From Pseudomonadota bacterium (GTDB taxonomy: Bacteria; Pseudomonadota; Gammaproteobacteria; Steroidobacterales; Steroidobacteraceae), in assembly GCA_021838065.1 (NCBI GenBank), contig JAKCEJ010000201.1, positions 1 through 5,856 on the forward strand: a stretch of 5,856 nucleotides of DNA, given 5' to 3'. The notes below the pieces were generated by a model that was not told where the DNA came from, ran no database searches, and was given only the letters and a program-made list of their open reading frames with translations. Below, piece by piece: positions 1 to 5,228 of this stretch. The translations under genes and the position numbers were made by a program. Each line of letters opens with the position of its first letter. Position 1 is the stretch's first letter.

Positions 1-416
1 CGGTGCTCTCGGAGGTGGTGGTGGACACCGGCATCGATGAGCGCAGCCTGCGCCAGCTGGTGCAGCACGAGACCCGCTGGCTGCGGACCATCCGGGCGGT
101 CCGCCCGGGCGGCTACGCCGCCGCCGGCATTACCTTCAGCTTGCCCGTGGCAGTACTGGGCTGGGTGCTGGCGGGAGGCTCGATGACCGCGTTGACGCTG
201 CTGATCGCCACCGCAGCGGCCCGCGTGATGCTACATTTCGCAGCCGGCGATCCAGGGCCGGAAAAGGCCAGCCCCTGGAGAGGCCTGTGGCTGCTGCCGC
301 TGAGCGATGGGCTCGGCTTTGCGCTGTGGTGCTGGGGTTTCGCGACCCGCGAAGTGCAGTGGCGCCAGGAGCGATACCGGGTGGAGCGCGACGGCTCGGC
401 GCACCCGATTACCTGA
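1..416 (+). CDS. hpnI: HpnI, hopanoid glycosyltransferase (3' part only)
   Basis: This is the C-terminal part (about 137 residues from position 3) of a gene that starts upstream of the window. HpnI is a membrane glycosyltransferase related to ceramide glucosyltransferases; in the studied pathway it transfers N-acetylglucosamine to the terminal hydroxyl of bacteriohopanetetrol. Directly visible is QHETRW at 63-80, matching the Q-x-x-R-W type motif of processive and ceramide-type glycosyltransferases, followed by a basic stretch (LRTIRAVRPGG). Two or three hydrophobic segments follow, at about fragment residues 37-57, 60-76 and 93-112, and a polar tail rich in Arg and Glu ends the protein. The nucleotide-sugar binding domain lies outside the window. 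The identification rests on this motif plus membrane topology and on hpnJ, hpnK and hpnL directly downstream. The hpnJ ribosome binding site overlaps its stop codon. Confidence 0.88.
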   Translation, partial: VLSEVVVDTGIDERSLRQLVQHETRWLRTIRAVRPGGYAAAGITFSLPVAVLGWVLAGGSMTALTLLIATAAARVMLHFAAGDPGPEKASPWRGLWLLPLSDGLGFALWCWGFATREVQWRQERYRVERDGSAHPIT

Positions 417-419
417 GGA
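415..419 (+). promoter_or_regulatory. Ribosome binding site of hpnJ
   Basis: GAGGA overlaps the TGA stop of hpnI and lies 9 nt before the ATG at 429. This supports ATG 429 over the immediately following ATG at 432, which would be spaced 12 nt away, and suggests translational coupling of hpnI and hpnJ. Confidence 0.6.
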
Positions 420-428
420 CATTAAGTC

Positions 429-1853
429 ATGATGAGAACCCTGTTCCTGCATCCCCCGTCATTCGATGGCTTCGATGGCGGCGCCGGCGCGCGCTATCAG
501 GCCAAGCGGGAGATCCGCTCCTTCTGGTACCCGACCTGGCTCGCGCAGCCGGCCGCGCTGGTGCCGGGGAGCCGGCTGCTCGATGCGCCGGCCGACGGGC
601 TCTCGATGGCCGAGGTCTTGCCGCTCGCGCGCGAGTACGACCTGATCATCATGCACACCAGCACGCCGTCCTTCCCGACGGACGCCAAGGTCGCGGAACT
701 GCTCAAGGAGGAGAACCCGCGCCTGAAGATCGGCATGGTCGGCGCCAAGGTGGCGGTCGATCCGGCCGGCTCCCTCGCGGCCTCGGCGGCGATCGATTTC
801 GTGGCGCGCGAGGAGTTCGACTACACCTGCAAGGAGCTCGCCGAGGGCCGCCCGTTCGCCGACATCACGGGCCTGTCCTTCCGCCGTCCCGACGGGGTGA
901 TCGAGCACAACGCCCCGCGCGCCATGATCGAGAACATGGACGATCTGCCGTGGGTGACGCCGGTCTACCAGCGCGACCTGACCATCCCGAACTACTTCAT
1001 CGGCTACCTGCAGCACCCCTATGTGTCCTTCTACACCGGGCGCGGCTGCCGCTCCAAGTGCACCTTCTGCCTGTGGCCGCAGACCGTCGGCGGGCACCGC
1101 TACCGCGTGCGCAGCGCGCAGAGCGTCATCGACGAGGTGCGCTGGATCAAGGAGAACATGCCCGAGGTCAAGGAGATCTTCTTCGATGACGACACCTTCA
1201 CCGACTTCCGGCCGCGCGTCGAGGAGATCGCCCGCGGCCTCGGCAAGCTCGGGGTCACCTGGTCGTGCAACGCCAAGGCCAACGTGCCGTACGAGACGCT
1301 GAAGATCATGAAGGACAACGGCCTGCGGCTGCTGTTGGTCGGGTACGAGTCCGGCAACGATCAGATCCTGCACAACATCAGGAAGGGCCTGCGCACCGAC
1401 ATCGCGCGGCGCTTCACCAGCGACTGCCGCAAGCTCGGCGTGGTGATCCACGGCACCTTCATCCTCGGCCTGCCCGGGGAGACCGCTGAGACGATCCGCG
1501 AGACCATCCAGTTCGCCGTGGACATCAACCCGCACACCATCCAGGTGTCCCTCGCCGCGCCCTACCCGGGCACGCAGCTGTACCAGGAGGCGGTGGAGAA
1601 CGGCTGGCTCGCCACCAACGAGAACTTGAACCTCGTCAACGACCGCGGCGTGCAGCTCTCCCCGATCAGCTATCCGCACCTGCCGGCCAAAGAGATCTAT
1701 CACGCGGTCGAGACCTTCTATAAGCGCTTCTACTTCCGCCCGCGCAAGATCGCCGAGCTCACCGGCGAGATGCTGCGCAGCTGGGAGATGACCAAGCGGC
1801 GCCTGCGCGAGGGTGTGGAGTTCTTCCGTTTCCTGCACGCGCACGAGGCCTGA
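429..1853 (+). CDS. hpnJ: HpnJ, radical SAM enzyme of BHT cyclitol ether formation
   Basis: This 474-residue protein is the size expected for HpnJ. In the studied pathway it converts BHT glucosamine to BHT cyclitol ether, a radical rearrangement of the sugar to a cyclopentane-type ring. The N-terminal part (about residues 1-185) looks like the Rossmann-type cobalamin-binding domain of B12-radical SAM proteins, with the strand-like YDLIIMHTS near residues 70-78, but I see no classical D-x-H-x-x-G cobalamin motif. The radical SAM core follows: the 4Fe-4S motif C-x3-C-x2-C is C207, C211 and C214 (GRGCRSKCTFCLWPQ). VGYESG at 304-309 and FILGLPGET at 344-352 are typical later motifs of the core. 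A basic, helical C-terminal region completes the protein. The ATG start has a GAGGA 9 nt upstream and lies 12 nt after hpnI. The stop at 1851-1853 is in the same frame as hpnK, only three codons before its start. The call is very secure from the CTFCLWPQ signature and the neighbours. Confidence 0.95.
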   Translation: MMRTLFLHPPSFDGFDGGAGARYQAKREIRSFWYPTWLAQPAALVPGSRLLDAPADGLSMAEVLPLAREYDLIIMHTSTPSFPTDAKVAELLKEENPRLKIGMVGAKVAVDPAGSLAASAAIDFVAREEFDYTCKELAEGRPFADITGLSFRRPDGVIEHNAPRAMIENMDDLPWVTPVYQRDLTIPNYFIGYLQHPYVSFYTGRGCRSKCTFCLWPQTVGGHRYRVRSAQSVIDEVRWIKENMPEVKEIFFDDDTFTDFRPRVEEIARGLGKLGVTWSCNAKANVPYETLKIMKDNGLRLLLVGYESGNDQILHNIRKGLRTDIARRFTSDCRKLGVVIHGTFILGLPGETAETIRETIQFAVDINPHTIQVSLAAPYPGTQLYQEAVENGWLATNENLNLVNDRGVQLSPISYPHLPAKEIYHAVETFYKRFYFRPRKIAELTGEMLRSWEMTKRRLREGVEFFRFLHAHEA

Positions 1854-1862
1854 GCGCTCGGC

Positions 1863-2729
1863 TTGAAGGCGTTGATCGTCACTGCCGATGATTTCGGCCT
1901 GCACGAGGCGGTCAACGAGGCCATTGAGCAGGCCCATCACGGGGGCGTGCTCACCTGCGCGAGCCTGATGGTCGGGGCGGCCGCGATCGACGATGCCGTG
2001 CGCCGCGCACGTGCGCTGGCGCAGCTGGCGGTGGGGCTGCACGTGGTGCTGGCCGATGGTCAGGCGGTATTGCCGCCGCGGCGCATCCCGGCGCTGGTGG
2101 ATGATTCGGGCCGCTTCGCCGACCGCATGGCGCGCGATGGTGTGCGCTTCTTCGCCCTGCCGCGCGTCAGACGCCAGCTCGAGGCGGAGATCCGCGCGCA
2201 GTTTGCGGCCTTCGCCGCCACCGGCCTGCCGCTCGATCACGTGAACGCCCACAAGCACTTTCACCTGCATCCGACGGTGCTGTCGATGCTGCTCGCGATC
2301 GGCGCCGAGCACGGACGGCCCCCGGTGCGCTGGCCCCGCGAGCCGCGCGGAGCATCCGGCCGCGGCGCATCGCTCTCCGGCGCGCTGCTCTCGCCCTGGC
2401 TCGCGCTGATGCGCGCCCGGCTGCGCGCCGCCGGCGTCGCCTGCAACGATCAGATCTTCGGCCTCTCGGGAACCGGTGCGATGGACGAGGCGCGCGTGCT
2501 CCAGATCCTCGCGCATCTGCCCGAAGGGGTGACGGAGATCTATCTGCACCCGGCGACCCGTAACGGACTGACGCCCACGATGAGCACCTACCGCCATCGC
2601 GATGAGCTTGAGGCATTGCTCAGCGCACGCGTGCGCGCGGCAGTGAGCGCCTCCGGGGCCGCAACAGGAGGGTTCCGCGCGCTCACCGGCGCGCGCGGAC
2701 CGATCAGCGAACCCCGTCGCGCCGCATGA
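1863..2729 (+). CDS. hpnK: HpnK, hopanoid-associated YdjC-family deacetylase
   Basis: This 288-residue protein of the YdjC/ChbG carbohydrate deacetylase family removes the N-acetyl group from BHT N-acetylglucosamine, giving BHT glucosamine, the substrate for HpnJ. The N-terminus carries the metal-site motif TADDFGL (D9, D10 at residues 7-13). The histidine-rich motif HVNAHKHFHLHP (residues 126-137) supplies the other metal ligands, and EIYLHPA near H229 matches the usual C-terminal catalytic segment. I see no signal peptide or membrane segment, so it is probably cytoplasmic. The start is a TTG. It is the only start codon between the in-frame hpnJ stop and the conserved TADDFG motif that keeps the usual short lead-in; the next TTG (1872) would remove three residues. 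A clear Shine-Dalgarno is missing (GAGG at 1845-1848 is 14 nt away), so translation probably depends on coupling to hpnJ. Its stop overlaps the hpnL start as ATGA. Confidence 0.93.
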   Translation: MKALIVTADDFGLHEAVNEAIEQAHHGGVLTCASLMVGAAAIDDAVRRARALAQLAVGLHVVLADGQAVLPPRRIPALVDDSGRFADRMARDGVRFFALPRVRRQLEAEIRAQFAAFAATGLPLDHVNAHKHFHLHPTVLSMLLAIGAEHGRPPVRWPREPRGASGRGASLSGALLSPWLALMRARLRAAGVACNDQIFGLSGTGAMDEARVLQILAHLPEGVTEIYLHPATRNGLTPTMSTYRHRDELEALLSARVRAAVSASGAATGGFRALTGARGPISEPRRAA

Positions 2730-3709
2730 GACTGACCGTCCGGATCGCTCTGCTCGCCGGGCTGACCCTGCTGGTCGTGCTGCTGGCGCGCGAGGGCACG
2801 GCCATCCTCACGCCGATTGCGCGCGCCGGCTGGGTGCTGCTGTGGCTGGTGCCTCTGCACGCACTGCCGATCCTGCTCGACTCACGCGGCTGGCAGGCGC
2901 TGCTCAACCGGCGCGTCAGCGCCGTGCGCCTGTTCTGGATCGCCACGGTGCGCGAGGCGGTCAACCGGCTGTTGCCGGTGGCCAACATCGGCGGCGACCT
3001 CGTCGGCATCCGCCTGCTCGCGGCCGGCGGGGTCGACGGGGTGTGGGCCGCGGCCAGCGTCACGGCCGAGCTCCTGGTGACCCTGTTCAGTCAGTACCTG
3101 TTCGTGCTGCTCGGAGTCACCTGCCTGCTCAGCCTGATCGGCATGGTGCACGATGCGAGCGATGTGCTCATCGGGCTCGCCGCAAGCCTGCCGGTGTTCC
3201 TCCTTGCCGCCGCCCTGCTGCACTACGGCTCGGTATTCGAGCGGCTCGAGCGGATCGCGGTGAAGATGCTCGGGCAAGAGACGCTGCAGTTCCTGAACGG
3301 CAAGTGGACCGCGCTCGATGCCGCAGTGCGCTCGCTGATTGCCGACTGGACGCGCTGGGCGCGCACCATGCTGTGGCAGCTCGCCGGCCTGATCGCCGGA
3401 ACGCTCGAGACGTGGCTCGCGTTGCGCTGGCTCGGGCATCCGGTGAGTTTCGAGGCGGCGCTGGTTCTGGAGAGCCTGACTCAGGCGGTGCGCAATTTCA
3501 TCTTTGTGGTGCCGGCGGGACTCGGCGTTCAGGAAGCCACCCTGATCGGGGTCGGACGACTGCTCGGCATCGACGCCGACCTCGCCCTGGCGCTGTCGCT
3601 GACCAAGCGCATGCGGGAGATCCTCTTCAGCGCGCCGGCGCTGCTATCCTGGTACTGGACTGAGGGAAAGAGGGAATTTCATCATGTCCGTGGTTCCGGC
3701 CGACTTTGA
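2726..3709 (+). CDS. hpnL: HpnL, flippase-like integral membrane protein
   Basis: This 327-residue membrane protein belongs to the lysylphosphatidylglycerol synthase transmembrane/flippase-like family that includes HpnL of hopanoid clusters. Its biochemical role is not settled; moving hopanoids or intermediates across the membrane is a reasonable inference. Hydrophobic segments lie at about residues 5-21, 34-52, 107-140, 147-166, 214-236, 243-275 and 279-311. The family motifs are visible: RLLPVANIGGDLVGIRLL at 81-98 and VPAGLGVQEATLIG at 262-275, the latter matching the P-x-G-x-G-V-x-E signature. The ATG overlaps the hpnK stop (ATGA, 2726-2729) and has no clear Shine-Dalgarno, consistent with termination-reinitiation. 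The last 26 nt overlap the next gene, so the polar tail after about residue 312 contains the upstream translation signal of that gene. Length and topology fit the family. Confidence 0.9.
   Translation: MRLTVRIALLAGLTLLVVLLAREGTAILTPIARAGWVLLWLVPLHALPILLDSRGWQALLNRRVSAVRLFWIATVREAVNRLLPVANIGGDLVGIRLLAAGGVDGVWAAASVTAELLVTLFSQYLFVLLGVTCLLSLIGMVHDASDVLIGLAASLPVFLLAAALLHYGSVFERLERIAVKMLGQETLQFLNGKWTALDAAVRSLIADWTRWARTMLWQLAGLIAGTLETWLALRWLGHPVSFEAALVLESLTQAVRNFIFVVPAGLGVQEATLIGVGRLLGIDADLALALSLTKRMREILFSAPALLSWYWTEGKREFHHVRGSGRL
3669..3675 (+). promoter_or_regulatory. Ribosome binding site of the ferritin-like gene, inside hpnL
   Basis: AGAGGGA is a strong purine-rich Shine-Dalgarno. Its GAGGG core (3670-3674) ends 9 nt before the ATG at 3684. 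It lies inside the coding sequence of hpnL and decides the start of the downstream gene. It is the clearest ribosome binding site in the operon besides that of hpnJ. Confidence 0.65.
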
Positions 3710-4559
3710 ATCGCCCCGCCTGCGCGCAGGATCGCCCGAGCACAAGCGACTCCTCGCCGAGTTCTTCTTCGCGACCCACCTTGAGTACGATCCGGAGCGC
3801 ATCGACTGTCCCCGCCTCTCGGACGAGGAGCTCAGGCGCCTCACCGGCCTGCCTTTCTGGCAGGAGGCGGTGTCCACCGAGAACGTCACGTCCAACACCG
3901 TCACCGCTGCCGCGGCGCTCGAGGCCGACCCGCAGCTGAGCCGGGCGATCGCGCTGCAGGGCCTCGAGGAGCAGCGCCACGCGCGCCTGCTCGCCGCGCT
4001 CACCGCGCTCACCGCGCACTACCGCATTCCGATCGAGTTCCCGGCGCCCTACGCGCCGCGCAACCTGGAGGATGATTTTCTCTTCGCCGGCTTCGGGGAA
4101 TGCTTCGATTCGTTTTTCGCCTTCGGCCTGTTCGCGCTCGCGCGCGAGTCAGGTTACTTTCCGGCCGCGCTGGTGATGGTGTTCGATCCGGTGATGGAAG
4201 AGGAAGTGCGCCACATCCTGTTCTTCGTCAACTGGGTCAAGGCGCGCCGCATGCAGCTTGCCTGGTGGAAGCGGCCGGCCTTCCGCGCGCGCTGTGCGTG
4301 GATCATCCTGAAGCAGATCGCCTCGCGGGTGAAGACGGCCCGCAGTCTCGGCGGCGGCGGCACGCCGGCCTCAGGCGAGAACTTCACCCTCACTGCGCAC
4401 CAGGACATCGGTGCACCCGTGACGCTGCACGGACTGCTGGCGAGGTGCCTCGCCGAGAATGACCGGCGCATGGCCCGCTACGACGCCCGCCTGCTGCGCC
4501 CGAGGCTGGTCCCGGGCATCACGCGGGCGCTGGTTCGGATCCTGCCGACGAGCCTCTGA
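3684..4559 (+). CDS. Ferritin-like di-iron protein in the hopanoid operon
   Basis: This 291-residue protein of unknown function has a ferritin-like four-helix di-iron pattern. The visible ligand set is complete: E66 (STENVTSN), E96-x-x-H99 (EEQRH), E139 (GECFDSFF) and E174-x-x-H177 (EEEVRH), i.e. four carboxylates and two histidines in two E...ExxH repeats. The spacings of 30 and 35 residues resemble di-iron hydroxylases such as the COQ7 and bacterial multicomponent monooxygenase types (from memory) as much as iron-storage ferritins. The extra N-terminal 60 residues and about 110 C-terminal residues make it much longer than a ferritin. An aromatic and basic stretch at about 188-212 (LAWWKRPAFRARCAWIILK) could touch the membrane, but there is no clear transmembrane segment or signal peptide. 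It overlaps hpnL by 26 nt and has a strong ribosome binding site, so it is part of the hopanoid operon. Di-iron oxidation of a hopanoid substrate is inference; iron or oxidative-stress handling is the main alternative. Confidence 0.85.
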   Translation: MSVVPADFESPRLRAGSPEHKRLLAEFFFATHLEYDPERIDCPRLSDEELRRLTGLPFWQEAVSTENVTSNTVTAAAALEADPQLSRAIALQGLEEQRHARLLAALTALTAHYRIPIEFPAPYAPRNLEDDFLFAGFGECFDSFFAFGLFALARESGYFPAALVMVFDPVMEEEVRHILFFVNWVKARRMQLAWWKRPAFRARCAWIILKQIASRVKTARSLGGGGTPASGENFTLTAHQDIGAPVTLHGLLARCLAENDRRMARYDARLLRPRLVPGITRALVRILPTSL

Positions 4560-4569
4560 GGCGCGCTCG

Positions 4570-4605
4570 GCTGCCGCACGGCCGAACGCTCCACCGTACG
4601 GCAGC
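4570..4605 (+). terminator. Imperfect hairpin just after the operon, possible terminator
   Basis: Starting 11 nt after the stop of the ferritin-like gene, GCTGCCGCACGG (4570-4581) pairs with CCGTACGGCAGC (4594-4605) in 11 of 12 positions (one C-A mismatch) around a 12-nt loop. There is no T-run on either strand, so it is not a classical intrinsic terminator. In a GC-rich genome it could still mark the transcript end, protect the 3' end or assist Rho-dependent termination between convergent genes. Confidence 0.45.
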
Positions 4606-4689
4606 GCTATCACCTTCCCCTGAGAATCGAACACCGGGGCAGCACCGGCCGGCGCCACCGTGCCGGCGCAACGGCCGAAGACAAGATGA

Positions 4690-4706
4690 CGCGGCAAATG
4701 GCCGCG
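4690..4706. repeat. Short perfect inverted repeat
   Basis: CGCGGC (4690-4695) and GCCGCG (4701-4706) form a 6-bp perfect stem with a 5-nt AAATG loop. It is within chance expectation for GC-rich DNA and is listed because it is one of several inverted repeats in this geneless stretch. Confidence 0.35.
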
Positions 4707-4754
4707 GATCTCCTTCAGGCGGCCCGCGCTGAATACCTCATCAGCGTGCCGCTT

Positions 4755-4770
4755 GAGCACCGCGGTGCTC
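4755..4770. repeat. Perfect 16-bp palindrome
   Basis: GAGCACCGCGGTGCTC is a perfect palindrome with no spacer, centred between 4762 and 4763, in the geneless region between the convergent genes. It has the symmetry of a site for a dimeric DNA-binding protein, but it lies far from any visible promoter, so its role is unknown. It may also be a chance feature of a decayed coding frame. Confidence 0.55.
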
Positions 4771-4796
4771 CTCACCATCGGGAAACGCGGAGGATG

Positions 4797-4815
4797 CCCT
4801 ATCCGGTCGATAGGG
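4797..4815. repeat. Inverted repeat CCCTATC / GATAGGG
   Basis: CCCTATC (4797-4803) and GATAGGG (4809-4815) form a perfect 7-bp stem with a 5-nt loop, 26 nt after the 16-bp palindrome. A smaller 5-bp stem, GACGG (4845-4849) with CCGTC (4853-4857), follows. No T-run accompanies either one. Confidence 0.45.
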
Positions 4816-5228
4816 ACCCGCAAGGGATAGCGGACAGCTCCCGCGACGGTTCCCGTCAAGCCGCGATACCTCAGCCCGAACAACCCCGTCGGCTTCGCGA
4901 TGAGGCGATCCGCACCGCTGCGCAGCCTCAAGGATGCAGCCCCGTCAGGCCGGAGCGTTCCGACCCTCGTGAAATCCGCAAACGTCAACGAATCGAGCCG
5001 CGACTCTCTCGCCCTGCAACCCTGGAACGGGAGCAGCAGTCTGACGCGGTCCGTGCCGCCCGGCCGCCCGTTGTCGTAGTGGTTCAGGCCGATAACGGGC
5101 CGGACCATGAGCAATCGGCCGCCATCGCACCCAGCGGCGCGGCGAGCAGCCAGAGCGCACCGAGGAGCTTCACCCGGGTCGTTGAATCGATCGCTCGTCA
5201 GGACCCCAGACAAACGGCCAGGTCACCC

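Larger units (their letters stand above)
4560..5213 (-). pseudogene. Possible decayed or unrecognised secreted-protein gene
   Basis: No confident gene lies between the two convergent genes, but the minus strand shows coding-like features. From 5173 down to 5084, a GTG-initiated frame gives a convincing signal peptide (KLLGALWLLAAPLGAMAADC, with an A-x-A type cleavage site) and then stops. From about 5108 downward, another frame, open from a TTG at 5213, continues without a stop through the region and into the antisense of the ferritin-like gene (to 4371). In that frame roughly four fifths of codons end in G or C by my hand count, more than the local G+C, which is what a coding frame would show. 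Segments such as GLNHYDNGRPGGTDRVRLLL and PVFDSQGKVIALPYGGA read like normal protein. The simplest reading is a secreted-protein gene with a frameshift near 5085-5125 and a lost or altered 3' end. I recognise no family. No clear ribosome binding site precedes either start. Bounds are approximate. Confidence 0.3.

Noticed and set aside
287..1189. A 300-codon plus-strand frame overlapping hpnI and hpnJ
   Set aside because: It is an Arg/Ala/Gly-rich out-of-frame shadow of hpnJ without protein-like features.
459..2597. A 712-codon open frame on the minus strand antisense to hpnJ and hpnK
   Set aside because: It runs opposite two well-identified genes, has an Arg/His/Gln/Gly-rich composition typical of the antisense of GC-rich codons, and shows no recognisable motif. 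It is a shadow of high-GC coding.
2882..3439. Minus-strand open frame inside hpnL
   Set aside because: It is antisense to a membrane protein with clear family motifs, and its His/Gln/Glu-rich composition is the expected antisense of hydrophobic codons.
3996..4019. Short tandem repeat of CGCGCTCAC within the ferritin-like gene
   Set aside because: It encodes a simple Ala-Leu-Thr repeat in a helix (LAALTALTA) and is within chance for GC-rich coding DNA.
4371..4559. Extension of the intergenic minus-strand frame into the antisense of the ferritin-like gene
   Set aside because: The composition changes to Arg/Gln/Ala-rich nonsense inside the ferritin-like gene, so this part is most likely an antisense shadow even if the frame to its right was once coding.
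4640..4670. Direct repeat GCCGGCGC, twice, 6 nt apart
   Set aside because: It is only 8 nt and made solely of G and C, not enough to call an array, CRISPR or iteron set.
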